Assembly (NCBI GenBank): GCA_023268425.1
Contig: JALRFN010000315.1
Location: forward strand, 1-14,456
DNA: 14,456 bases
From: Burkholderiaceae bacterium
GTDB taxonomy: Bacteria > Pseudomonadota > Gammaproteobacteria > Burkholderiales > Burkholderiaceae_C
Reading direction: 5' to 3'
In this document: piece by piece, positions 1 through 6,470 of the stretch
Numbering within the stretch: position 1 is the first letter of the stretch
Layout: each line of letters begins with the position of its first letter
Made by a program: the position numbers and the translations under genes
The notes under the pieces: generated by a model
Told to the model about the DNA's origin: nothing
Seen by the model: only the letters and a program-made list of their open reading frames with translations
Database searches by the model: none

Positions 1-2
1 CA

Positions 3-107
3 CTAGAAAAACAGCTTGTTTTTTTGGCTGCGCAACGCGCCACACCAGAGGATATTTCCCATCTGCGCACCATAGATGCGGCCTTAGATGGCGCCATACT
101 GAGGGGG
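3..107 (+). other. FCD-domain-like fragment fused in frame to dapF (probable chimeric end)
   Basis: The frame is open from the window edge and runs without a stop into the dapF half. The residues encoded here (LAAQRATPEDISHLR, then ALDGAILRGD) resemble the start of the ligand-binding FCD domain of GntR-family repressors, not diaminopimelate epimerase. In DapF this position should carry the conserved MGNPH substrate-binding segment about ten residues before the DVDTAPV-like stretch, and it is absent. Base composition is also lower in GC than what follows. The family match is from memory. The join lies near base 108. Confidence 0.5.
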
Positions 108-452
108 GATGTCGGCACAGCGCCAATCGAGTGGGTGGGCCCGTGGGTGGAGTCGCACCCGCGCTTTCCCAAGCGCGTCAACGCGGGCTTCATGCAGATT
201 TTTGAGCGTTCGGTGGTCGCGTTGCGCGTCTACGAACGCGGTGCTGGCGAGACCTTGGCTTGTGGCACGGGCGCTTGTGCCGCAGTGGTGGCGGGCATCC
301 GTTGGGGCTTGTTGGACGCCGAAGTGGACGTGCACACCCACGGCGGCATGCTGACCATTGCATGGGCCGGTGGCGACGCGCCGGTGTGGATGACTGGGCC
401 GGTGGCCACGGTGTTTGAAGGCACGGTGGATGTGCCCGACTTTTCTGATTGA
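3..452 (+). CDS. dapF: diaminopimelate epimerase, C-terminal half (5' partial)
   Basis: DapF interconverts LL- and meso-diaminopimelate in lysine and peptidoglycan synthesis in the cytoplasm. The C-terminal half is clear from about base 108: ESHPRFPKRVNAGFMQ, then VYERGAGETLACGTGACAA, which contains the catalytic cysteine of the second half-domain (ACGTG), and finally MTGPVATVFEG near the end. The true start lies outside the window. The part before base 108 does not look like DapF (see the separate entry), so only the 3' part is confidently this gene. It is followed after 22 bp by the DUF484 gene and then xerC, the conserved dapF–DUF484–xerC order of beta- and gammaproteobacteria. Confidence 0.9.
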   Translation, partial: LEKQLVFLAAQRATPEDISHLRTIDAALDGAILRGDVGTAPIEWVGPWVESHPRFPKRVNAGFMQIFERSVVALRVYERGAGETLACGTGACAAVVAGIRWGLLDAEVDVHTHGGMLTIAWAGGDAPVWMTGPVATVFEGTVDVPDFSD

Positions 453-474
453 ACGCAACAAGGAAGCGCCCAAG

Positions 475-1158
475 ATGAGCCAAGACGCACAGGGCTTCAA
501 CGCCCCCATCACCGAAGACGACATCGCCAACTACTTGGTCAACACGCCCGACTTTTTCGAGCGTCACGCGGACATCTTGGCGGCCGTGCAACTGACCAGC
601 CCGCACAGCCACCGCACGATCAGCCTGCAAGAACGCCAAGCCGAGATGATGCGCGCCAAGATCCGAGAACTGGAGTTGGCGCAATCGCACATGGTGCGCT
701 TTGGCCAAAACAACGTGGCGATTGCCGACAAGCTCAACGCTTGGACCACCGACTTGCTCGCGGCGGCAGACGCCGCCGCAGTCGTTGAAGTGATCACCCA
801 GGGCTTGGCCAGCGCCTACGACTTTTCGCAAGTGGCTTTGAAGTGTTGGGGCTTGGCGGACTTGCCCGAGCCAGTGACGGTGCGCGTTGATGACGCGCTG
901 GCCGCCAGCGTCAGCGCGCTGACCGACATCGCGGTGGGCCCCTGCGAGCCAGGGCCCATCACCGACGCACTGAGCGATGCGTCAACGGTGGCCTCGATGG
1001 CCGTCGTGCCCTTGCGCCGGGGTGACGAGGTGTTTGGCGTCTTGGTGCTGGCCAGTGACGACGCGCAACGCTTCACCCCCGACATGGGCACCTTGTTTGT
1101 GGCGCGGGTCGGTGTGTTGGCCACGGCGGCCTTGGGGCGCTTCGCAGCGCAGTCTTGA
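475..1158 (+). CDS. DUF484 family protein
   Basis: This 227-residue protein belongs to the DUF484 family, the relative of E. coli YigA that sits between dapF and xerC. Its N-terminal part (DIANYLVNTPDFFERHADIL) is the family hallmark. A helical stretch follows (SLQERQAEMMRAKIRELE, a likely short coiled coil), then a GAF-like C-terminal domain ending in a VVPLRRGDEVFGVLVLAS strand pattern. The biochemical role is unknown. I chose ATG 475 because AGGAAG precedes it at a normal distance and the protein then begins just before the conserved region; the in-frame upstream ATG at 415 lies inside dapF. The stop is 12 bp before xerC, so the genes are probably cotranscribed. Confidence 0.85.
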   Translation: MSQDAQGFNAPITEDDIANYLVNTPDFFERHADILAAVQLTSPHSHRTISLQERQAEMMRAKIRELELAQSHMVRFGQNNVAIADKLNAWTTDLLAAADAAAVVEVITQGLASAYDFSQVALKCWGLADLPEPVTVRVDDALAASVSALTDIAVGPCEPGPITDALSDASTVASMAVVPLRRGDEVFGVLVLASDDAQRFTPDMGTLFVARVGVLATAALGRFAAQS

Positions 1159-1170
1159 CCCGGGTTCGGC

Positions 1171-2154
1171 GTGGACGCCAATTGGCCGCCAGATTTGCAA
1201 CAAGCGCTCACGGGCGCTGGTGCGCAAGAGGCGCAATGGGTACACGCCTACCTCGAACACGTGCGCGTTGAAAAGCGCTTGTCACCGCGCACACAAGACC
1301 TGTACGCCCACGACTTGGCCAAGCTGCTCAACTTTGCGCGTGAAGCCAAGACACCGCTGCAACTGGTGAGCGCCGCGCAAGTGCGGCGTTGGGTGGGCGT
1401 GATGCGCGCCAAAGGGCGCAGTGCGCGGGGCATCAACTTGATCTTGTCGGGCTGGCGGGGCTTTTACCGCTGGTTGGCTTGGCAAGGCGAGATCGGCAGC
1501 AACCCGGTGCAAGATGTGCGTGGGCCCAAGCAAGCCCAACCGCTGCCCAAAGCCTTGCCTGTGGACGAGGCCATGCGACTGGCTGACGGCCCCGATGAGT
1601 CGGCCTCGGACCCGGTGCTGGCCGCGCGTGATCAAGCCATGGTTGAGTTGCTCTACGGCTGCGGCCTGCGTTTGGGCGAGTTGTTGGGTTTGGACGTGCG
1701 TGCGTCTGGCCAAGCAGCGGGGTGGCTGGACTTGAGCGAAGGCGCGGCCCACGTCCTGGGCAAGGGCAGCAAACGGCGCGTGGTGCCGCTGGGGCGCTTG
1801 GCCAGCGCGGCGGTGCAAGCTTGGTTGGCGCAGCGTGCGCAGTGGGTACCTGGCGATGAACCCGCATTGTTTGTCAGCCGCTTGGGGCGACGCTTGAGCG
1901 CCAACCAAGCGCGGGTGCGCTTGCGCCAGCGCTCGGCGCGCACGGGTTTGAGCACGCCAGTGCACCCGCACATGTTGCGTCACTCCTTTGCCAGTCATTT
2001 GTTGCAGTCCTCGCACGACTTGCGCGCCGTGCAAGAACTGCTGGGCCACAGCAACATCAGCACCACGCAGCGCTACACCGCGCTGGACTTCCAACATTTG
2101 GCCCAGGTTTACGACGCGGCGCACCCGCGTGCCAAGCACAAAAAGAGCGATTGA
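1171..2154 (+). CDS. xerC: tyrosine recombinase XerC
   Basis: XerC acts with XerD at dif to resolve chromosome dimers at cell division. The 327-residue protein has an N-terminal SAM-like DNA-binding domain (about 20–110) and a C-terminal catalytic domain with the full tyrosine recombinase set: Arg167 (CGLRLGE), the lysine of the GKGSK hairpin (about 198–201), His267 and Arg270 (HMLRHSF), His293 (LLGHSN) and nucleophile Tyr302 (TQRYT). Length is slightly above the usual ~300 because of an N-terminal extension. The start is GTG 1171, 12 bp after the DUF484 stop. Position after dapF and DUF484 supports xerC rather than xerD or a phage integrase. Confidence 0.95.
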   Translation: MDANWPPDLQQALTGAGAQEAQWVHAYLEHVRVEKRLSPRTQDLYAHDLAKLLNFAREAKTPLQLVSAAQVRRWVGVMRAKGRSARGINLILSGWRGFYRWLAWQGEIGSNPVQDVRGPKQAQPLPKALPVDEAMRLADGPDESASDPVLAARDQAMVELLYGCGLRLGELLGLDVRASGQAAGWLDLSEGAAHVLGKGSKRRVVPLGRLASAAVQAWLAQRAQWVPGDEPALFVSRLGRRLSANQARVRLRQRSARTGLSTPVHPHMLRHSFASHLLQSSHDLRAVQELLGHSNISTTQRYTALDFQHLAQVYDAAHPRAKHKKSD

Positions 2155-2204
2155 GCTCGTTTGCGGTGCCCCCTCGACGCCCGTGAGGTCGTTTCCCAGC
2201 ACAG

Positions 2205-2223
2205 CCCCGAAACCTCGGGGTTT
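2205..2223 (+). terminator. candidate terminator after xerC
   Basis: CCCCGA (2205–2210) pairs with TCGGGG (2215–2220) around an AACC loop, followed by TTT. It sits about 50 bp after the xerC stop and before the next gene. The T-tract is short, so efficiency is uncertain. Confidence 0.5.
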
Positions 2224-2276
2224 GCCGTTAGGATGTGAACCCAGCGTTGGCGCAGGTGCGCCACGTGTTCACACCG

Positions 2277-2282
2277 AAGGAG
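2277..2282 (+). promoter_or_regulatory. ribosome binding site of the DsrE-like gene
   Basis: AAGGAG lies 6 bases before ATG 2289 and fixes this start; the longer in-frame frame opening at GTG 2235 has no comparable site and would hide the signal peptide. Confidence 0.75.
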
Positions 2283-2288
2283 ACCGCA

Positions 2289-2714
2289 ATGAAACAATGG
2301 ATCAAGGCCTTGACGGCCGCATTTGTCTTGAGCCTGGGCTTGGGCGCGCAAGCAGAAGACGGCATCAAAGCCGTCTACCACATGACCGACGGCGTGGAGC
2401 AGGCCGATCGCGGTTTGCGCAACGTGCAAAACCATTTGAACGCCGACGCCACCGCCAAGATTGTGGTGGTTGGGCACGGCAAGGGCATTGACTTCATGCT
2501 CGATGGCGCCAAGACCCCCAAGGGCGGTGACTTTGCGGGTTTGATCTCTGGTTTGGCCGCCAAAGGCGTTGAGTTCCGTGCGTGCAACAACACGCTCAAG
2601 GCCCGTAACATTGACCCCAGCCAGTTGGTCTTGGAAGCCAAGGTCGTGCCCTCTGGCGTCGCTGAAGTGGCGCGTTTGCAGGCCAAAGAAGGCTTTGTGT
2701 ACCTGAAACCATGA
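2289..2714 (+). CDS. exported DsrE/DsrF-like protein
   Basis: This 141-residue protein starts with a classic signal peptide (MKQWIK, hydrophobic core AAFVLSLGLG, cleavage likely after AQA near residue 22), so it should be periplasmic. The mature part fits the DsrE-like fold (COG1416 type): alternating strands and helices with IVVVGHGKGIDFML and a single conserved cysteine in EFRACNNTLKARNI. Relatives are small sulfur-relay-like proteins, but no substrate is known for this exported branch. Its TGA overlaps the ATG of the following hydrolase gene (ATGA at 2711–2714), so the two are probably translated together. Upstream lies the xerC terminator, so it likely has its own promoter, which I could not identify. 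Confidence 0.75.
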   Translation: MKQWIKALTAAFVLSLGLGAQAEDGIKAVYHMTDGVEQADRGLRNVQNHLNADATAKIVVVGHGKGIDFMLDGAKTPKGGDFAGLISGLAAKGVEFRACNNTLKARNIDPSQLVLEAKVVPSGVAEVARLQAKEGFVYLKP

Positions 2715-3409
2715 GCACCAACACACGGGTGATCGCCGCAGCCGACGGTAGCGGCCAGTTCGCTGCATACGTCGCCAAGCCCGAGGGCCAAGGCCCTTGG
2801 CCTGCGGTGGTGGTGGTGCAGGAGATCTTTGGCGTAAACGCCAACATCCGCGCTGTGGCCGAACAATACGCCCGCGACGGCTTCGTGGCCGTGGCCTTGG
2901 ACTTGTTTTGGCGGCTGGAACCAGGCGTGGAGCTGGGCTACACCGAAGCCGATCGCGCCAAGGCCTATGGGCTGATGCAGCGCTTTGACGTCGATGCGGG
3001 CATCGCCGACATCCAGTCCAGCATCGACGCTCTGCGCGCTGACGCCGACTGCGACGGCCGAGTGGGCGTGGTGGGCTTTTGTTTGGGCGGCAAGATGGCT
3101 TACCTGAGCGCTTGCCACACCAACGCCGACGCCAGCGTGGGTTACTACGGCGTGGGTTTGGACGCTTTGCTCGACCGCGCGGCGCGGATCAGCAAACCGC
3201 TGGTGCTGCACATCGCCGAGCAAGACATGTTGTGCCCGCCCGAGGCCCAGGCCGCGATTGTGGCGGGCTTGCAGTCACAGCCTCTGGCGACTTCCCACCT
3301 CTACCCCGACGTGGGTCACGCCTTTGCGCGGGTCAACGGTGACCACTGGGCGCCCGAGGCCGCAGCGCTGGCCAACGCGCGCACGCTGGCGGTGTTGCAA
3401 GCCATGTGA
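2711..3409 (+). CDS. dienelactone hydrolase family protein
   Basis: A 232-residue alpha/beta hydrolase of the dienelactone hydrolase (carboxymethylenebutenolidase) family, cytosolic. The Cys-Asp-His triad is visible: Cys124 in the nucleophile elbow GFCLGG, Asp172 in the AEQDMLCP segment and His203 in the PDVGHAF segment. Glu38 in VVVQEIFGVN is the family's companion acid. Classic members open dienelactones in chloroaromatic breakdown, but many chromosomal copies act on unknown esters, and nothing nearby suggests aromatic catabolism. The start ATG overlaps the stop of the DsrE-like gene by four bases. The gene ends 8 bp before the convergent ackA stop, with a hairpin across the join. Confidence 0.9.
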   Translation: MSTNTRVIAAADGSGQFAAYVAKPEGQGPWPAVVVVQEIFGVNANIRAVAEQYARDGFVAVALDLFWRLEPGVELGYTEADRAKAYGLMQRFDVDAGIADIQSSIDALRADADCDGRVGVVGFCLGGKMAYLSACHTNADASVGYYGVGLDALLDRAARISKPLVLHIAEQDMLCPPEAQAAIVAGLQSQPLATSHLYPDVGHAFARVNGDHWAPEAAALANARTLAVLQAM

Positions 3410-3414
3410 GCACG

Positions 3415-3436
3415 GGCTCAGGCTGGCGCCTGAGCC
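3415..3436. terminator. hairpin between convergent genes, possible bidirectional terminator
   Basis: GGCTCAGGC (3415–3423) and GCCTGAGCC (3428–3436) form a perfect 9-bp stem with a 4-base loop. It lies between the hydrolase stop and the ackA coding end and includes the ackA stop codon. There is no T-tract on either side, so it is not a canonical intrinsic terminator. Confidence 0.45.
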
Positions 3437-4629
3437 TGCAACAGCTGCCAAGCCACACGGGCGGCGACACGGCCTTCGTCTGTCGGCACCGCCCAAATTT
3501 CGGCGCGGCTGTCGGCGTGGTGAATCGCCACGGGCTGGTTGCCATTGGCCGCTTGGTTGGCCGTGTCGTCCAGGCGCAAACCCAGGTGGCTCAAGCCCTG
3601 CACCATGGCGGCGCGCACCTTGGCGTCGTGCTCGCCAATGCCGCCGGTGAAGGCCAAGACGTCTAAGCCCTGCAACACCGCAATCAGGCCACCCGCCTCG
3701 CGGATGGCGCGGTAAACGAACAAGTCGATGGCTTCTTGCGCGTGAGGGTCGTCACTGGCGTGCAACTGGCGCATGTCGGCTGAAACCCCAGACACCCCCA
3801 GCAAACCGCTTTCTTTGTAGAGCAATTGCGTCAAAGCCTCAGGACTCATGCCTTGGCCCAACAGGTGCAGGGCGACGCCCGCGTCCAAGCTGCCGCAGCG
3901 TGTGCCCATCATCAAGCCGTCCAGCGCGGTGAAGCCCATGGTGGTCGCCACACTGCGCCCGCCTCGCGTGGCGCACAGGCTGGCGCCGTTGCCCAGATGG
4001 GCCATCAACACCTTGCCTTGGCCGTGCGCCGTGTGCGCGCCCAGCCAGCCGCTGACGTAGTCGTAAGACAGGCCGTGAAAGCCGTAGCGGCGCACGCCTT
4101 GATCGTGCCAAGCGCGTGGCAGCGCAAAGCGCGTCTCCAAGTCGGGCAGGCTGTGGTGAAACGCGGTGTCGAAACAAGCCACTTGGGGCACGTCGGGCAT
4201 GGCGGCCATGAAGGCGCGCACTCCAGCCAGGTTGTGCGGCTGGTGCAAAGGGGCCAAGGGCTCAAGCCTGGCCAAGTCGGCCAACACCGCTTCATCAACC
4301 AACACGGGTTGCCAGTGCTGGGTGCCGCCGTGCACCACGCGGTGCGACACGGCCAACAGCGTCTGCCCGCCGAGGTGGGCTTGGATGCGCGCTTGCAAAT
4401 CTTGTAAAGCCGCGTGCAGCGCGGTCTCGCCCTGGTGTTGCACCGGCAATTCCTGCCGCTTGGCCGATTGCGTCAGCCGCAGCTGCAATTGCCCGCCCGG
4501 TTGCAAGCCTTGATACTCGCCGCTGAAAGACGTGGGGTCCAAGTCTTGGTGGGGTGCGTCAAAGGCGTACAGCGCGAACTTGAGGCTGGAAGAACCGATG
4601 TTGACGGCCAAAATGTGGGGGCTAGGCAT
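3418..4629 (-). CDS. ackA: acetate kinase
   Basis: AckA makes acetyl phosphate and ADP from acetate and ATP, reversibly, in the cytosol. The 403-residue protein has the whole ASKHA signature series: VNIGSSSLKF near the N-terminus, SHRVVHGG, FDTAFHHSLP, RRYGFHGLSYDYV, AHLGNGASLCA, the TTMGFTALDGLMMGTRCGSLD block and LAFTGGIGEHD near the C-terminus. Length matches the family (about 400). No phosphotransacetylase gene is adjacent, so its partner must be elsewhere. It follows the AlkB-like gene by 56 bp on the same strand. No strong ribosome binding site is seen before ATG 4629, but the conserved N-terminal motif supports this start. Confidence 0.95.
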   Translation of the reverse strand: MPSPHILAVNIGSSSLKFALYAFDAPHQDLDPTSFSGEYQGLQPGGQLQLRLTQSAKRQELPVQHQGETALHAALQDLQARIQAHLGGQTLLAVSHRVVHGGTQHWQPVLVDEAVLADLARLEPLAPLHQPHNLAGVRAFMAAMPDVPQVACFDTAFHHSLPDLETRFALPRAWHDQGVRRYGFHGLSYDYVSGWLGAHTAHGQGKVLMAHLGNGASLCATRGGRSVATTMGFTALDGLMMGTRCGSLDAGVALHLLGQGMSPEALTQLLYKESGLLGVSGVSADMRQLHASDDPHAQEAIDLFVYRAIREAGGLIAVLQGLDVLAFTGGIGEHDAKVRAAMVQGLSHLGLRLDDTANQAANGNQPVAIHHADSRAEIWAVPTDEGRVAARVAWQLLQAQAPA

Positions 4630-4685
4630 GGGCTGGCTCGGGAGGCTGCTGGATCACTGGGGCTGCAGTGTAGTGCCCCCAAATG

Positions 4686-5327
4686 TCAGGCCCGTGAACG
4701 CTTGGGCGCCGTCGGTGTGACCCACCGGAACGTCAAGTTCAAGCGAGCGCCCAGAGCGCGGCTTTGCTTGGCGATGCCGTGCTTCCAGTGCACTTGTGTG
4801 CTGCCGGCCATCAGCAGCAAACTGCCCGAGGGCAGGGCGATGCGCACGGGCTTTAGGTCTGCGCGTTGGCGGTGTTTGAACACCAAGGTGCGCACCTCAC
4901 CCAGACTCAAAGACGCAATGATGGGGCGCGGGCCCAACTCGGGCTCGTCGTCGGCGTGCATGCCCATGCTGTCGCGCTCGTTGCGGTAGAGGTTCAACAG
5001 CACGCTGTTGAAGCGCGCCTCACAGGCAGCCTCCACACGTGCGCGCAAGTCCAACAGCCGGGGACTCCAAGGCTCAGGCGTCAAACGCAGGCCCGAGTAG
5101 GTGTAACTGGAGTCGGCGTCGCCAACCCACGCGTGCAAGCGCGGTTGCATGAACTCGCGCCCGTGCACCCGAATGGCGTCCTGCCGCCACGGCGTTTCGG
5201 CCGCCAGCGCGGCCATCAAGTCCTCAGCCGCTTGCCCGCTGTTGAAGCCTTCAAGCAAACGCACATCGGCATCGGGCAAGCCCAGGTCTTGCCAATCAGC
5301 GGCGGGAGCGAACAAACTCAAAGACAT
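4686..5327 (-). CDS. alkB: AlkB-type 2-oxoglutarate/Fe(II) dioxygenase
   Basis: A 213-residue member of the AlkB family (2OG-FeII_Oxy_2), which removes alkyl lesions such as 1-methyladenine and 3-methylcytosine from nucleic acids by oxidation. Visible features are the PR base-recognition segment (FMQPRLHAW), NLYRNERDSMGMHADDE with iron ligands His124 and Asp126, the third ligand His183 in WKHGI, and the 2-oxoglutarate arginines Arg195 and Arg201 in RLNLTFR. It resembles the short ALKBH2/3-like bacterial branch. I start it at ATG 5327 (MSLSLF); the frame is open 47 codons further upstream, but that extension has no family likeness. Substrate (DNA or RNA) cannot be read from sequence. The symbol marks the family, not orthology with E. 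coli alkB. Confidence 0.88.
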   Translation of the reverse strand: MSLSLFAPAADWQDLGLPDADVRLLEGFNSGQAAEDLMAALAAETPWRQDAIRVHGREFMQPRLHAWVGDADSSYTYSGLRLTPEPWSPRLLDLRARVEAACEARFNSVLLNLYRNERDSMGMHADDEPELGPRPIIASLSLGEVRTLVFKHRQRADLKPVRIALPSGSLLLMAGSTQVHWKHGIAKQSRALGARLNLTFRWVTPTAPKRSRA

Positions 5328-5479
5328 GGGTGGCACGATAGCACCGCGTGCACACCCCGCGTGCCATTGAGCCCATGGGGTAAGACCCAAACCCGTCGCG
5401 CGAGCGGCCCAGCTGCCCGAGCGCAGCAGGGGTGGAAATTTCTCGCCAAGCGCCCGCAAGCAGTCCAAAAAATTGTGGC

Positions 5480-5485
5480 TATAAT
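5480..5485 (+). promoter_or_regulatory. -10 box of the tRNA promoter
   Basis: A perfect TATAAT lies 11 bases before the mature tRNA and is followed by the GC-rich run GCGCG, a discriminator typical of growth-rate-controlled stable RNA promoters. The -35 region at the right spacing (CAAGCA, 5457–5462) is poor. Confidence 0.65.
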
Positions 5486-5496
5486 GCGCGTCTTTC

Positions 5497-5573
5497 GGCG
5501 ATATAGCTCAGTTGGTTAGAGCGCAGCATTCATAATGCTGATGTCGGTGGTTCAAGTCCACCTATCGCCACCA
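5497..5573 (+). tRNA. tRNA-Met (anticodon CAU)
   Basis: A complete 77-base cloverleaf with encoded CCA. The acceptor stem is GGCGATA (5497–5503) with TATCGCC (5563–5569), discriminator A, then CCA. The D-arm is AGCTCAGTTGGTTAGAGC. The anticodon stem is CAGCA/TGCTG around loop TTCATAA, and the T-loop is TTCAAGT. The CAU anticodon fits elongator tRNA-Met; it could instead be the lysidine-modified tRNA-Ile2, which only the modification enzyme's identity elements would settle. It is not initiator tRNA, because position 1 pairs and the three G:C pairs of the initiator anticodon stem are absent. Confidence 0.93.
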
Positions 5574-5582
5574 TTTTAAAGA

Positions 5583-5612
5583 CCTCAACCACTCTCGGTT
5601 GGGGTTTTTTTT
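5583..5612 (+). terminator. intrinsic terminator of the tRNA
   Basis: CCTCAACC (5583–5590) pairs with GGTTGGGG (5597–5604) with one G·U pair and a 6-base loop, followed at once by eight T residues (5605–5612). It begins 10 bases after the tRNA CCA end. Confidence 0.9.
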
Positions 5613-5831
5613 CGACCACTCTTGCGTGTCGCCCCGTGCTCTTGGGGATTCGTGCGGAAACCCGTGGACCACGCCCGTCGCACCATCATCGCGGTTCAGC
5701 GACTGTTTCTCTCTCATTTGGCCGCTTCTCTCCGGATTCCTCATGTCTGTGGACGGGGCGTTGTCAACAAGGCTCGTTGACTGTGGCCAATAAAATCAAC
5801 AAGTTACGAGTTGATAAATCAAGCAGTTTGA

Positions 5832-5866
5832 TGGCTGTGATTTGGTTGAAATTGCAATTACAGCCA
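5832..5866. repeat. 11-bp hairpin in the non-coding stretch
   Basis: TGGCTGTGATT (5832–5842) pairs with AATTACAGCCA (5856–5866), with a single G·T position, around a 13-base loop. The loop side overlaps a 10-bp palindrome AATTGCAATT (5850–5859). There is no T-tract, so this is not an intrinsic terminator. It could be an operator, a structured RNA or part of a recombination site. Confidence 0.45.
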
Positions 5867-5981
5867 AGTGGTTGTGTGCGCTCTGCAGCCGTTCTCGGAA
5901 AGCCTGGGGGCCAGCAGGTAAAGATTAGAAGTGGTCAGTTGGTTGATTGCCTGTGGGTTTGTGGCACATGATTTCGCTGCC

Positions 5982-5998
5982 AGTCCCAAAATGGGACT
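5982..5998 (+). promoter_or_regulatory. palindromic operator/promoter of higBA
   Basis: AGTCCC and GGGACT form a perfect 6-bp inverted repeat with an AAAAT spacer, 11 bases before the higB start. A TAAAAT sequence at 5998–6003 touches it and would serve as a -10 box, which would make the transcript almost leaderless. The arrangement fits autorepression by HigA binding over the promoter, as is known for higBA loci. No good -35 box is visible. Confidence 0.6.
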
Positions 5999-6166
5999 AA
6001 AATGCCGCTATGCGTGTTATCTCAATATCCACACTCGTTGCGTTTTGGGAAAGACCTGAGTTCAAGGATGCAGAGGTGCCGCTGCGTGCGTGGTTGAAGG
6101 AAGTGCGCAGTGCGAACTGGCGCCAGCCGTCAGACATTAAGGCTCAGTTTGGCAATGCCAGCATTC

Positions 6167-6170
6167 TTAA
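6167..6170 (+). repeat. left target-site duplication TTAA
   Basis: TTAA directly abuts the left end of the element. With the right copy at 6320–6323 it reconstructs the undisturbed target CTTAAG within higB. Confidence 0.85.
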
Positions 6171-6319
6171 CAGGCCGTTGAAAAAAGCATTGCGCAAAAT
6201 TGCCCACGAAACCCGACCTCTCAAAACGGCCTACAAGCGATTATTTTGAGTGCGGTAAGGGGTCAAGTACCCCTGAAATCGTCATGTTTTGACCTCTGAG
6301 GGACTTTTTCAACACCCTG
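6171..6319. mobile_element. 149-bp MITE inserted in higB
   Basis: The ends are inverted repeats: CAGGCCGTTGAAAAA from 6171 inward and, on the other strand, CAGGGTGTTGAAAAA from 6319 inward (13 of 15 match). It is flanked by TTAA on both sides. Inside there is no transposase, only a small hairpin GGGGT/ACCCC (6259–6263 and 6269–6273). It must have been moved by a transposase encoded elsewhere. GTTGAAAAA cores are found at the ends of several DDE-transposase IS groups, but I cannot assign a family. Confidence 0.85.
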
Positions 6320-6323
6320 TTAA
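6320..6323 (+). repeat. right target-site duplication TTAA
   Basis: TTAA directly abuts the right end of the element and matches the left copy at 6167–6170. Confidence 0.85.
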
Positions 6324-6470
6324 GAACCGACGCGTCGTGTTTAACGTCAAAGGCAATGATTACCGGTTGGTTGTTGCTGTGGCTTATACATTTCAGGCGG
6401 TGTACATCAAGTTTGTTGGCACACATGCCGAGTACGACAGGATTGATGTTGAGACTGTGGAGGTTTTCGA

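Larger units (their letters stand above)
5613..6009. other. non-coding stretch between the tRNA and higBA
   Basis: About 400 bases without a convincing gene; the short open frames here have no ribosome binding site or family likeness. GC content falls in its second half. It contains an inverted repeat ATCAAC/GTTGAT (5795–5800 and 5810–5815), a long hairpin (5832–5866) and the higBA operator. It probably marks the left edge of the accessory region, but I found no copy of the tRNA end that would make an attachment site. Confidence 0.6.

Noticed and set aside
1282..2202. Long minus-strand open frame opposite xerC (306 codons)
   Set aside because: It is the shadow of the high-GC xerC gene; the translation is arginine-, glutamine- and histidine-rich without domains, while the plus strand has every catalytic residue of XerC.
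5328..5468. N-terminal extension of the AlkB-like gene
   Set aside because: The frame is open, but these 47 residues have no family likeness and lie just beside the tRNA promoter; ATG 5327 gives a normal-length protein.
5497..5573. tRNA gene as an integrase attachment site with a duplicated 3' end
   Set aside because: I looked for a second copy of the tRNA 3' end in the rest of the window and saw none, and no tyrosine integrase of phage type is present (XerC is chromosomal).
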